This document shows positions 32,253-44,800 of a DNA stretch of 64,000 nucleotides, piece after piece (within the stretch, counting starts at the first letter, position 1; each line of letters opens with the position of its first letter). Source of the DNA: Paratinospora sagittata (taxonomy: Eukaryota; Streptophyta; Magnoliopsida; Ranunculales; Menispermaceae). The notes under the pieces are model-generated. The model did no database searches. It saw nothing but the letters and a program-made list of their open reading frames with translations, and was not told the DNA's origin. The stretch spans positions 12,621,001-12,685,000 of the forward strand of contig CM069597.1 of assembly GCA_035771175.1 (NCBI GenBank), written 5' to 3'. A program made the position numbers and the translations under genes.

Positions 32253-35079
32253 TACGTGACGTCATGACCGGCATGGGAACCTTTGAGTATACCCTCCGTC
32301 GGTACACCCGACGTCTCGTCAGCTCTCGAATACATATACAAATCCCCAAAAAGAAATAAAAGTACGGCCTCATCAACCAACTAACATGATCATAATGAAA
32401 TAAAATATTACTTCTCCAAATTACCAAATATAAAATTCCAGAGTCTTCAAAATGATACAAAACCCAACACATCCCAACTATGTGTTAAATATACAATTAC
32501 TAGGTGTTATCATATACATAATTATCAAAATACAAAACTAAATGTACAACACCTACATGAAACAAAAACAAGGGACGCTCCGCAGTCAAACCTTCCCTTT
32601 TTCTTTTCTATCAGATCCTGAAAGAAGATGGTGAGGTGTGAGCTACAGCCAGCTCAGTGAATGTTATTTACAAGTGGCATATACGTGCATTTATAAAACA
32701 TGGTAAGATCATAATCATTGAAATATCATGATGTCGAAATATATTACATACATGCTAACATAATGCATCAAGTCATACATAAGACGATGCATAACATTTG
32801 TAGTCATGCTCATGCAATCCTAACACCTCCTGAGTATGGGGGTTTCAAGGCCTGGTGCGCGACACACAGCGCCCGAACACACACACAATACTCGTATTCT
32901 AATAGGGTTTATGGGGTCGTGCAGCACGTAGGATTAGTCTAAACTAACTTACCCATACACAAGGCATAAAACCCTCTGCAGGGTACACAACTGGGATCGC
33001 CGCTAGACTTACAAGAATTCCCAAGAAGGGAATTCCAACTAGGAGCCTCAACCCGAATTGTCATCCCGATGAATTATGTTCAAATATATTTCATGGAAAA
33101 TATTAAAACATGCATACCATAATACATAAGCATTTAAAACATTTCTATAATACAATGCCGCATATAAATAATCCAAAAGTAAAGGAACACTCACACTTGA
33201 TTAGCTAAGTCTAGCCAATCCAATCACAAGACCTGGAAATAACATGGTTCACACAACTGAAAATCAATCATAAAGTGTGTCAAAATCCCATGTTCAAACC
33301 CAATCTAAAGTCAATTAGATTCTAAATTGATTACCCCCTCGAGCCAATTTCCATATTGCCCAACTTGATCATTTAGACTCAATTAAACTAAGATTGACCT
33401 AAATTGAATGTAATAGGGTGATCTCATGATCCAACCACTAATATACATGAAATTCAATTATAGTTAGGGTCAATTAGACTATACATCAAGTCAATTTCAT
33501 CAATTGACTAAGTCTTGGTCAAAATTCCCAATTAGGCCAATATAAAACATAAGGTCAAAATGAACTAAGTCATATCAATTTAACATAGGTTCTAACATTT
33601 TAAACTCATGATTCTACTCAATTTGGGTCCAATTAAACAATCCCCAAGTCAATTTCATAAATTGACTTGCTTTGGGTGAAAACTCCCAATTTGGGCAAAA
33701 TCCCCAAATTACATGCAAAATTGCCAAAGTACATGAAAAATGTCAAATACTTAGCCTAGATCAAAATTAGTCAACCTTAGGGTGTCCATTATGAGAACCC
33801 ACCGAATTCTATCATCAACAACCTTAATCATGCCCAAAAAGACCTACATTGCATAATTTTTCAGATTTTCAATCAAGAGCATCAAAAGCCCCAAATCTGA
33901 AAATTTTCTTACATAGGCCATATTGCCAATTTTTACACTAGGCCACCATGTTCAACCATGAATTTTACTGATCTTGCAACATGGAATCATCCACAATGGC
34001 CACTAGGTCAACATAGTTGACATGCAAAGATTTTGAAAAAGTCTAAGGCCATAAACTAAGTATAGGTCATTTGAACTAACCCTTACAATTTCTTGCTAAA
34101 AATTGGGGGTTTCACCATTAGAGTACTCCTAACACTCTTTAATCACACATATGTGACATGCAAGACTCAACTCCAACTTTGGTCTTCCACCCATCCAAGG
34201 TTCATCACAATGCATGCATCAAAATGAAACCCTCATGCTCAAAATAAAGCTATCATGCAACTAATAGAGAGATTCAAGGAAAAAATGGAGGAAAAATGTA
34301 AACCTTAGGTGTTCTTGAGCAAGAAACCACCAAATCCTAACTTTCCTCTCCTTTTCTCCTCTCCAGCTCCTTTCTCTCTTTTCTGGCTGAGAAATGAGCA
34401 AATGAGCCTAAAATTACGTTTTAGTTGCTTAAATAGATAAGCTTGGGCCCATAACTAAAATTCGCCACAAACTATCAAAAACTCAGTTTTCCAGTTACAA
34501 TACTTGCACTTAGATAGTCAATTTCTTGCAAAATACCCACCAATTTAACATCTTAACCGTTCAAAAGTTGCATGTGTCAGTTACCAACATTATGGTAAAC
34601 GTTCAACTCAATCCAACGGTGGGAGTGCGAGATATAACTGTTTGATCAAAACTGCGTAAGAAAATTCCAAAATCCGTGAAACAGTGTTTGGAGTCTTATA
34701 ACTCATTGTAGGTAACTCCGATCAAGATCTTCACCGATCATAATGAATATCTATCATATAAGAATGAGCTGACAAAATTTCCGCTCAATCGGACCACGGA
34801 TCTAGGAGATCAAACCATTGATGTAATTTGTGACAGAAATTTCTTCCTCCATGGAGCGAGCTCCACTGGATCCAAAACATCGTTTTCGACATGTTTTGAC
34901 GTCGAACGGGTCTCCGATGGTTCTAAAACTTCATGTGCACTCTTTATGACCTAAAATCATGCAAAGACACTCGAACTTACGTGTTTTGAGCATAAAAATA
35001 CATATACACATACATATATGTGTACTCTACGGGTACACTATGGGTCAAAATGACGTCACCTAAAGGCACGGGTTCTACA
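32253..35079 (-). mobile_element. Gypsy-type LTR, minus orientation
   Basis: Plus-strand left end reads ACGTGACGTCATGACCGGCA and the right end GACGTCACC ... GGTTCTACA, resembling the LTR at 48569-54042. A minus-strand TATA-like CTATTTAAGC lies near 34430. Boundaries are approximate: left flank CACTC and right CACTT could be a degraded TSD, but the LTR tips are mutated. No coding content. Confidence 0.65.
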
Positions 35080-35184
35080 CTTGTATTTGATTTGGCTTGT
35101 TAGCCAATTGTGAAGACTTCTAACTGGAGGTCGATGTTTGTAACAGTCCGATTCACACCCGTAAGCTAAATCAAAGTTAGGTAG

Positions 35185-35287
35185 GATCCACACCTGCAAG
35201 TTGGATCAAGTTGTAACGGTTTGATTCACACTCGTAAGTTGAATCAAGGTTAGTGGATGTTTGGAAAATCTTGACCGAGGCGGTCAA
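35185..35287 (+). other. Hairpin array and hairpin A in solo LTR 31203-35431
   Basis: Stems GATCCA/TGGATC with loop CACCTGCAAGT, TTGATTCA/TGAATCAA with loop CACTCGTAAGT, and hairpin A TTGACC/GGTCAA with loop GAGGC. Loops match those of Sirevirus copy 2 while the stems are different and still paired. Confidence 0.65.
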
Positions 35288-35431
35288 GTAGTGGAGGTAG
35301 GCTTTTAAGAAGCTGAACGACTCTAAATCGTTGTGTTCATTACTTACTTTTCTTGCACTTGTTTTATTATTTATCTTTGCCAATTCACCCCTCCCCCCCA
35401 CCCCCCTCTCGGGCTATAATCTAGGCCAACA

Positions 35432-35672
35432 TGCAATTTCTCAGAGGATATTCCACATTGGTCAAAACCTATCTCTGCAATATGTATACATTGTGATAGT
35501 ATGTCTGTTATTGCTAGAGCAAAGAATAAAGTGTATAATGGTAAGTCTTGACATATACATCGAAGACACAACGCTATTAAACAATTACTTGAAACTTGAA
35601 TAATCTCTATAGATTATATTAAATCAAAATACAACCTTCTAGATCCACTAACTAAAGGTTTGCCTAGAGAAT
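35432..35672 (+). pseudogene. copia RNase H, C-terminal piece
   Basis: Continues the 31031-31202 piece: EDIPHW-like segment, IHCDS, KVYNGKS, HIHRRHNAIKQLLE, SIDYIKSKYNLLDPLTKGLP, with several stops. The end around 35672 matches the normal C-terminus of copia Pol. Confidence 0.75.
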
Positions 35673-36212
35673 AAGTAAATTGTTGATCGAGGGGAATGAG
35701 ATTAAAGCTTATTAGAAAAGATATTTCATAGTGAAAACCCAACCTAGATGACTAAAGATCTTAAGATTCAATGGGGACAACTAAATTATGAAATATGGTG
35801 TAGCACCAAGGAAACTAAATTCCAACCCATTCCTATGATATAATAGTGTTGCCTGCAATATGTGTCAAGATAAACAATGCTTTAATGATTCCTATGACAT
35901 GAAAATTATATGGGGTATAGCAAGATACTCTAAATAGGAGTCATCTATCTGAGTGTGAACTTGACCAATTCCATGAGAGTTTTAAGGCTTGAATATTCTA
36001 AAGCACTCATGAAACCAAAAGTTGTTTATGACTAAAACGAACACAACTATGAGAACTAATATTGTTTAGAATTGAGTTGCGTGTACACTTTGTCCTGATT
36101 TGCATCAATGGCTGAACAGTTTAAGACATCATATTCACTAATTAGCAAATAAATCTGATAATGTTTCCCTAAGAAAGGTTTAAAGAAACAATCAACTTAT
36201 CCCAATACAACT
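35673..36212 (+). other. copia region between pol and 3' LTR
   Basis: About 0.5 kb of AT-rich sequence after RNase H with no long frame. It continues at 39688-39800 on the far side of the Sirevirus solo LTR and ends in a PPT. Confidence 0.5.
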
Positions 36213-37113
36213 TGTTGATGTAACTACTCTCACCCAATTGTGTTTTGATGATTGCAAACAATATACCTATGTTATCTAATCTCTTTGACGTAGTTGTTTC
36301 AGTGTTAACTAGTATATATAATAAATTCAATTGCAATGTCAAAGCATGTGGAAGGAACAGCACCTCACGAAGATTTAAGAGCTTCATGGTTATATTACTT
36401 TATTAGAATTTTAGTGCTATAGAGTAACTTTTACTTGTTCCAACCATACATGATTTGCATCTTTTTTAAATCATTCATATAGTTCATTATTTTCATGCGT
36501 GCACATATTTGAGTTTAACAGTTATGTTGTCACTTAGTCATAATTGTTTATCATACATATATTGATCAATGTTTAACATGCATTCATCTTGTCAACTTTG
36601 CATGGTTTTACTGTTTCACGTATATTATACTTAGTGCTTTTATCATTGGTTTAATCGATCAAATTACTCATGTTTAATTATGTTAATTGTACCTTAATCA
36701 TGTCAGAAATGTTTTAAAATGTTAGTTTATGTTTTTGACAATGTCCAAAACCTAAAATGATAAAAAATCGAGTTTATTTCACTTGTCAGAGAAGGAACGT
36801 GCTCCTATAGTGAAGAACACGTTCCTATGGCATTTCCTGAGACTCATAATTTTTTTTATCAGGGAAAAGAAACGTGCTCCTTAAAGGAGGAACGCGCTCC
36901 TGCTGCCAAGGGCAAAATAAGAAAAATTTAAGAGTCAGTGGTTCTTGTTGAAGGAACACATTCTTATGCCCAACGGACATATGGAGGAACGTGTTCCTTA
37001 AGTAAGGAACGCACTCCTTATTTTGAGGGAAATCTGAGATATTTCAGATTTCAAACCAAAAACGCGCTCATGTGTTAAGAAATGCGTTCCTGTGCCTCGG
37101 TGTGATGTTTATC

Positions 37114-38345
37114 TGTCACACCCCGCCCGGACGTGCATAAACCGGCGGAACACTCACAAGCGGGGTGCGAATGCATTTTAACAATAACCGAGTATGCAGG
37201 TACACAATTGAGTACAAATCTAATTTCATTAATTTTAGAATGTATTTTTGTACAAAATATGACTGAGGGAACATCCACCCAAAATCTCCCTATAATTCAC
37301 AAAGGTTACAAAATGTGGGCCCAAAAACCTCCACCCAGTCCACCCTAAACTCTTGTAAAAAATTGGATAACAACGGGGTGAGCTATTGCCCAGTGGATAA
37401 AATAGTTTGTGAATATGAAAATTAATAAAGGAAACTTCATAATCAAATATCACATATACACAACATAGCATCATAATCAGTACAACATGTATGTATGCAT
37501 AACACCGTCTCGTAATGGTTCTATGATTGTACGTCCCCCTGAGTTCACGTACAAATGTCCATCCCAGGTAATCCTGGGTTCTCATTGTACGTCCATCTCC
37601 AGGGAAATATCAAGAATAGTGAGCATTGCTTCTAACTATTTTGTGGATCATGAACCACTTACGTCCCTAGGTGGTACTTATGTATGATGCCAATGCATGA
37701 GCAGGCCTGGTCTTTACTAATATTAGATAGGATTTGTCAACGTTTGGTGATTCTTATCAAATTAGTATCACTTGTACAAGCTGGTAGCTTTTAAATAAGA
37801 CCAACCAGATCAGTCTCCAGTTGAGAGGTGGGACACGAGGTCCACTTAAATATCAATCGTTTAGAGCAGCACGCTGCCTCCCATTCACTATCTAAAGTTA
37901 CTAAGGACAAGACTAAGTCTGGTTGAGTCAGATTGACACTAATTCGACATAGTAATAGTGTAATACATGAACTCCACATATACAGACATAAGTATGATAG
38001 GTATGAACATTATACGCAATAATGCAGTGTAAATGAATAGTGGACATAATGATAAATGAATGTAAACTTTAATAAAAGTCATAAGACACGCAAACCTATG
38101 TTTCGTTCCCCACCTTCAGATAATCCTTCTTTCTAGCACTGACGCCTCCTTCCGAGTGGAACCGTGTTGCACAGCGCTTAGAGTCTCAAAAAGATGAGAG
38201 AGAAAAACTCAAGGAAAGTGATGAGCCAACAAGGGGCAAGAGAGAAGAGAGGGTGAGTTGTGAAAAATAACAAAGGAGGATGGGCCTTTTTATAGCCAAA
38301 AGTGTGCTCGAACGTTCAAGCACCCTGTCCGGTAGCCCGGGCAGG
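37114..38345 (-). mobile_element. Gypsy-type LTR, minus orientation, right end uncertain
   Basis: The left end TGTCACACCCCG is the reverse complement of a typical LTR 3' tip. A minus-strand TATA (GGCTATAAAAAGGCCC) lies near 38290, leaving a very short U3. The right edge, around 38340, lacks a clear CA tip or TSD, so this LTR is probably truncated there. Confidence 0.55.
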
Positions 38346-39324
38346 TGGCCGAAGTTCAATAATTTTTTTTTTTTTTGTAAACCTGGGGTATTGCATTATT
38401 TATAAATACCACACTTGCTCATTTGAAGAATAATTTTTACAAAATCTAGAGAACTTGTGTATTTTTCGTCTAAGCCTTTTTACAAACCAACAACAAGTTC
38501 TTTAGTGATTTAATCTTTCTTTCAAAGCAAAAGTTCAACAACATTTGACGATTTGATCCAATCTTCCAAATATTTCTCCACATCTTTCAAAACCTTGAGA
38601 AACTTGGGAGAGTTTCTCTTGTGCAAGTGTTCAAGATGTTTCAAGTGTTTCTACATCTTCTATTTGAGTTTTGATCGTGATTTCTCGCATCCAACTTCAC
38701 ACAAGAAGAATCTTGATAGTTCAACCTTCCCAAGTAAGGTATACATTTCTAATCTAGATTCTTGTGATTTTGGTTTATGCAAATCAGTTTTTGTGCTTAG
38801 ATTATAATCCTTAAAACTGATTTTGTATTGATTGTGTTTGTGAAACCCTATCTTGATCTTCATAACAAATTACCTTGCTTAGTGGTTTCATAAATAGTTT
38901 GATTTATCGATTCATGTGCTAATATTATGTTTCATTGAATCGAAGTTCTTGATCATACTTGAGTTGTTTGATTTTTGATCTAAATTACATTCATTTAGAA
39001 TCATCAAGTCTTGATCATCATGATATATTGATTCTCGGGCTTTAAAATTATTGTTATTTAGAGTCAATATCTTGATAGTTGTGATAATTGATTCATTGTT
39101 TTACATTACATATATTTGAATCGATTGCATTTGACAAAAACTTATTTCAACACTTTGCATCATTTAGAATCATAGTGGTTGAAATAGTAATTGTTGTTTC
39201 ATTCAAGATTGTAAGCTTAAATTGTTGAGAGTGCTTTTAGAACACTTCTCTATATCTTTGTAATCTTAATGTATTGTTGACTTGATTAAGTCAACCTGGA
39301 TGTTACCTTATTTGTATGACACGT

Positions 39325-39571
39325 AACCACGCCCATAAGTTGGTTGCAAGTTATGACTTTCTAGCCAAGCTCTGGTGTAGGCTAGACTGTGGCTTTCTAA
39401 CCAAGCCCTTGTGTAGGTTAACGTTGTAGTGACTTTCTAACCAGGCCCTGGTGTTGGTTAGTGTAAACGGCTTCTAATCAAGCCCATAAGTGATTAGCTA
39501 ATAGTGTATTGGAAAATCCTGATCGTGGTGATTGGGTAGTGGACGTAGGTTTAAGGGGAACCGAACCACTA
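39325..39571 (+). other. Hairpin array and hairpins A, B in solo LTR 36213-39682
   Basis: Stems AACCA/TGGTT (39325-39345), CTAGCC/GGCTAG (39361-39385), TAACC/GGTTA (39398-39420), CTAACC/GGTTAG (39437-39461), CTAATCA/TGATTAG (39474-39497). Hairpin A CCTGATC/GATTGGG (39518-39536, with wobble pairs). Hairpin B TAGTGG/CCACTA with inner GGTT/AACC (39537-39571). Loops share CCCATAAG or CCCTNGTGT cores. Confidence 0.65.
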
Positions 39572-39687
39572 TAAATTCTTTGTGTTCATTTATTATTCCT
39601 GCACTTGTTATTTGGATTGTTACCTACTGCGCACTTTAATTGTTTAATTCCCCCCCTCTTGGACTATAGTACTAGGCCCACACAACT

Positions 39688-39800
39688 CAATCCACCAATA
39701 CTCTCTCAAGCGTTTGCATTACCTTTTTTAAAATAGCATTAAAAATTCATTTATGTGGAGGATAAAAAAGTGAGAGTTCAATTTGCATTCATGTGGGGAT
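39688..39800 (+). promoter_or_regulatory. copia 3' untranslated tail with PPT
   Basis: The sequence ends CATGTGGGGAT immediately before TGTTGGAAAA. This is the usual copia PPT (GTGGGGAT followed by TGTTGG), which supports 39801 as the LTR start. Confidence 0.7.
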
Positions 39801-41010
39801 TGTTGGAAAAATAGGATTATACCATGATTTTAGGTGGGATGAAGTGAAAGATTAATCTCTAATGTGTTGAGATTAAGAATATATAATTATTTGGACATCC
39901 TCATTTTAATATGAACAAGAAATTAAAACCAAAGTAGCCTAGTTGGTATGCTAAAGTAATGTGTGTTATGTGTAAAATAGTTTTGTCCCACACGAGAAAA
40001 CTATGAAAGCAAAACTTGCTATATAAAAGATAACTACACAACTACATATGTCTTAGCATTTAAGGAGTTCAACAAAGCCTTAAGAAAACATCATGCCGCA
40101 CATGCGCAAGTGCGTGTGCGAAAGGGCAATTGGGCGACTTAGGGCGTATTGGACACACAATACTTTACATGTGCTCATCGTCGCGAGGAGTTGGAGAGCT
40201 GGGAAGCTTTTTATTTTTAGAAATCAAGGCAAATTAGACAAATCAAATCCGTCCGTAGAGGTGGCATCTGGAGCGTTCGTTGGATGTGTTCAGATTCGAT
40301 GAATGATTGGTGCGTCTAGGTTTGATGAACCAAGTCGAGCAATCGGAGCCGCTGGATCACGCAAGCACGATCCGATGGTGCGGGATCGGGTGCGCCAATT
40401 GGAATTGTCAGATCGCGCCTACATCGATCAAGTGCGATCCGAAGGTGCACAAAAACTCACTATGTACAACCACTAAATGCCTATAAATAAGCCCCTCCAG
40501 AACTAAGAAAAATCATCCAAAAATATCTAAATTCTCATAATTCCCTTCTCTTTTATTCTTATCTATTTTGACATTAATTTTGTGAGAGATTACTAGCAAT
40601 ATTGGTTCGAAGATCTTAATTATTATAGTGCTGCAATAACAAGATGAAAATAGTTGTATCCAAGGAGACAATTGTCACATACTGTTAGCACCTTAGCAGG
40701 ACAGAATTGTCTTAAGGATATAGAGTGAAACTCTAGCCTCAATCTACATCTTTGATGTGCCTAGCGATTGATCTAGTTTAGCTAGACGAATCATATCCCA
40801 AGTACCTTTGAATAATGAACGGAGGTAATTTGTTACTCTAGAAGAGTAGTTCTTAAGCGAGATCTTATTACTGCATATGACTCTACCGCTCAGCCCGGAG
40901 ACTTGCCTAGTTGATTATATTAAAAGCTATATAATCTTGTGTAGACTGCTACTTGATTATATTAAAAGCTATATAATCTTGTGTAGACTGCTACCATATG
41001 GTCAACATAT
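39801..41010 (+). repeat. 3' LTR of the old copia element (right end uncertain)
   Basis: Starts TGTTGGAAAA after a PPT; TATATAAAAG near 40019 is a good TATA box and a second TATA-like site, CTATAAATAAG, lies near 40482. The 3' limit is not fixed, because the element's 5' LTR is not visible and no TSD can be tested; GGTCAACA near 41010 is one candidate end. Confidence 0.55.
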
Positions 41011-41294
41011 CTAATTTAAATGTGACTAGGTCCTTTGTCCTTAATTCAAAAAGGTTTTCAGGACCCATCACTAAAAACCCCTTTTCTGTTAAGAAATAAC
41101 TTGAGGTTTTTAATATCCTGTTAAGAGAAACATACACGCACTTGAGGTTTTTAATATCCTGTTAAGAGAAACATACACTCAACTGATCTCCTCACCTAAT
41201 GAATTTTAATCACTCCTAGAATTAAGGATGTGCAAAAGAGATCTCCTCACCTAATGAATTTTAATCACTCCTAGAATTAAGGATGTGCAAAAGA
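40911..41294. repeat. Three successive tandem duplications
   Basis: A 42-bp unit occurs twice (40911-40952, 40953-40994). A 41-bp unit occurs twice with one mismatch (41100-41140, 41141-41181). A 55-bp unit occurs twice (41185-41239, 41240-41294). All are head-to-tail with no spacer within a pair. Confidence 0.95.
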
Positions 41295-41640
41295 TTGATC
41301 GAACTTATCAAACTGCCCAAACCAAATCAAATCGACTGGTTCAATACGGTTTGGACGATTGATTGGTTTAGATTAGTTTGTAAGTAAGCAAAACGACTAG
41401 TGCAGTTTCGGACTTGGTTTTTATTAATAAACACCAAAGAAGAACCAAACCAAATAAATTCTTCTTGTGCGTGTATGCAACTAACTTCCCAACAAAGAAA
41501 AAAAATCTTGTTTTTGGCTTATCATGAGATAATTAGTGTTGGAATAATAAATAATTGAGATCCATTAATTTTTGAAATTGTGATTTAAAAAAAAAAAGAA
41601 TAAACTTTTATTTATGATCATAAGTTTTTAATTCCAATAA
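41295..41640. other. Unassigned AT-rich stretch
   Basis: About 350 bp between the tandem duplications and the LINE-2 poly(T). It contains repeated AAACCAAA/TTTGGTTT-like words, reminiscent of hAT subterminal sequence, but no termini or TSD were found. No coding frame. Confidence 0.3.
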
Positions 41641-41817
41641 TTTTTTTTTTGAGCATAAACAAGAAGCGTATATATTAATAATAAATTGTACAAATATACA
41701 CGAAGTGAGACTATGTACCAGCAGTACACACATGAATCAAATCACTAACATCAAGAACAACCAGCTACACAACCTACCACCTAGCACAAACATCAACCCA
41801 CCCAATACAAGAGATAC

Positions 41818-44800
41818 CACTACAAGAAACTTAAGTTTTAGCAACAAAGTTACTTCTTGTTAAAACATTATTTTTTGTTGCTAAAACTTTTTAGCAATAA
41901 AAAAAGGTTTGTTGCTGATAGTGCGTTACTGTGACTGTGATACCTTAGCAACAAGCATTTGATTATTGCTAATAAATATTTTTAGTAACAAATTATTTTG
42001 TTGTAAAAGTTTGAGTTTTAACAACTTTATTTACCGTTAAAATACATTTGTAGCAACAACAATCGTTGCTAATAATTATCTATAGCTACAAAATTCATCG
42101 CTAATTAAGTATGTCATAGCAACAAATTTATTTGTTGCTAAATTTTCCACCTAAAGCTTTTGAGCTAAAATTGGGTTAATTGCTAAAATTCTATTGCTCA
42201 TGATTCCCCCAAAAAATTTCATATACATTTAAATGAAAGAAAGAAATTCCATTATATTGTACTTAATATTTATTACAAAGTTTATAAATATAATAAAAAG
42301 TATAAAAACACTTATCGTAAAAAGATTACAATATTCATTACAAAGTTTCAACTCTATGATATTCTCCATCTTGCTAACTTTGTTACCTTCTTCGGTTCCT
42401 TATCCATTTGTTCATCCACTTCATAGCTGCTGAACTTTATGAATATATATTCATGCATGCTCTTAGGTCTCTGCAGCTGAGCAGACTGAAATCAGGAGAT
42501 TTAGGAAGAACAAGACCCATTTGAAAGCCTAAAAGGAGAGCTCTTCCAACTACCCTTACCCTTCTTCTCAATGTATCTGTAAATCATGCAGCTATTGTAC
42601 ACCACCGTCACCAATTAATCATCCAACAAAACAACCAGAATAGCATTAATCATCACCCAAGGAAAAAACACCCACATATCAAAATCTTCAGAATAACAAG
42701 TTGGGCCATAAATAAATTCCAAAAATAAACAAAATAAAAAATGGAGTAGTGGGTGTTCATACAAATTCATGGGGAGAATGAGAGGAGGGGGAGGGGGTAA
42801 AGATCATATTCGTGCTCATGGTCATGATCATGTTCGTGTTCATGTGTGAGAGCCTCAGCCTAAAGACAACGCATCTTAGTTGCATTAATGAGAGAGCTCA
42901 AATAGAGAGGAGAATCTCTGCTAAAAAAAAATAGAGAGGAGAACAGAAAAACAAACAAAAGCTAGGCAAGGACTAATTATGTGGGGGATGGTAGGACCCT
43001 TATCTTACCTCCTGAGTCTCAAGAATCCTGATGATTTCTCAGCAACACAAACCCCGCCATCCTAAACGAAATGAAGATGTCAAATAACTAAGCAATTAGC
43101 ACTACCGTTTCTTACCCTTCGCTATTTCCCTGGAGTTCCTTCTAGGCTTTCCAATGGTGAAACATTGTTCAATTTGATAGGGACTTATCTTGGACGATGA
43201 TAAGACTAGAACCATACCCATTAAATAAAATAAAATAAATTAGTTTAAAGTATGTCTCAAAAAAATTGAATAGAATAAGATTCAAGATCACACAAGATTT
43301 AACTAGGAGGAGATATATATATATATTACAAGGAAGCATGCTAGAGTGCTCTGTGAGCATATATTGCCCAAAACTCCATTCCCACCTGAAAATCATTCAA
43401 TAAATTACCAAATCAATCCATCCAGAATCCAGATTCTTTAATTCTTTCTTCAAGCTCCTTACAATAACTATAATATAGAGAGAGGAAGATGTCCCAAATA
43501 TCTCCAAAACAGGGACCTCTCTGCCCTGTTTTTCCAAAGAGACAACCTATAATTAGAAAAAACGCATGAGAATCCAAAACAAAAGAAATAAATAGAAAAA
43601 CTAGAGAGCAGAAAAAAATCACTTTGAGATCAAATAAATGAATCAAGTTAGAAAAAATAGCAAAAGCTAGAAATCAAAAGAAAAAGTTAATTAATGAATC
43701 CAGCTTTCAAAAGAGCTCACATTATAATAATATAAATACATAGGAAATCCAAAGCATGGCACAATGGATTAACTTACAGGACTATATTTCACTCAATCCC
43801 AAGCTTAGAAGAATGAAGTTGACCATCATTGAGAAGCAGTGCACAAGAAAAGATCCAACCCCTAGCTGTAATGACAAGTTTGCCAAGATAAGCTATTCAA
43901 CTCAAGTTCAATATTAAATTATTAGATGGTATAAAAGTACTTACAATGCTCAACGGACTATTTAAAAAAAAAGAAAAAAAAACTTGCTCATCTAAGTACA
44001 AGGAGAATTACCAATGAGGATCGTGCCAAACTGTAGAGAAACATCTACACCATTCCATGTCATAGATCATTGGCTTGAACCCCTACATATAAATGAATAA
44101 TTGTTGTCATTTGCTAAATGAAGTTTTCATGCTTCAAGACTTTGCAGTTGCAGTTGCATTGATAATTCCAAAATACTTCTCCATCTTGAGTGGATTTAGT
44201 GAAAATCCCTGCAAATTAAAAGGTCTTTTATTCACATGAATCCAAAGATTGATGTCTTCAATATACATAAACATGATTTAGAAAGTAAGTTTAGTATTTT
44301 TGAATTAGTCTCTATTGATAGAGCTGGCTGCAACTGTGAGGATTCAAGGAGCAAATAGTCCTTGTCTGTAATGCTGCTCCTTATCTGTCCTTAGTTACCT
44401 CTCCAAAGGCTTCATCAATCTTTAAAAAAGTTTACATACACTTGCAATAATCCAAATTCCATTAGAAGCATATGTACAGAGAAACTGAACTTTGAAATTC
44501 AAAAGAAAATAAACTTCCAACCACACTGAAAAGGAAATAAATGAAGATTCATAAATTTAACCTTTAAAGACACAAAATCTAGTTTCTGAGGTTAGAAAGG
44601 CAATTGTTGATATGATAAGTATTATTAAAACCTTAGAGCAAGACATTAACAAAACTAAGAAACCAAAAGGTTTGCTCATCAGAACCAACATAAAGGGGTT
44701 GCTAGCAATCATAAACCAAATTTTCCCTAGAAGAGCTCTCGACAGAAAAACTCCAACCGAATTAAAATTAGCACCAAAAGGATGATCAATCGGAAGCAGC

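Larger units (their letters stand above)
31203..35431 (+). mobile_element. Sirevirus-type solo LTR, split by a gypsy-type LTR
   Basis: Termini TGTTGGC and GCCAACA are perfect inverted repeats; the TSD is TGTAA (31198-31202) against TGCAA (35432-35436), one change. The U3 near-palindromes are of the GAAACGTGTTTC kind (31698-31920; perfect-type copy at 31903-31914). Hairpin units: GATCCA/TGGATC (35185-35207) and TTGATTCA/TGAATCAA (35221-35247), both with 11-nt loops. Hairpin A: TTGACC/GGTCAA (35271-35287). Hairpins B and C are partly decayed. Confidence 0.85.
36213..39682 (+). mobile_element. Sirevirus-type solo LTR, split by a gypsy-type LTR
   Basis: Starts TGTTGATG and ends GGCCCACA; TSD CAACT on both sides (36208-36212 and 39683-39687). 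U3 near-palindromes include GGAACGTGCTCC (36794-36805), GGAACGCGCTCC (36889-36900) and GGAACGTGTTCC (36986-36997). A TATA box TTATAAATACC lies near 38399. It has hairpin arrays and hairpins A and B near the 3' end. Confidence 0.9.

Noticed and set aside
40093..40302. 69-codon open frame in the copia 3' LTR
   Set aside because: It lies downstream of the TATA box inside an LTR, with no homology to a known protein; probably chance in a locally GC-rich leader.
41222..41640. A hAT-type terminus at TTAAGGATGTGCAAA
   Set aside because: No matching opposite terminus and no 8-bp target duplication; the segment is also inside a tandem duplication.
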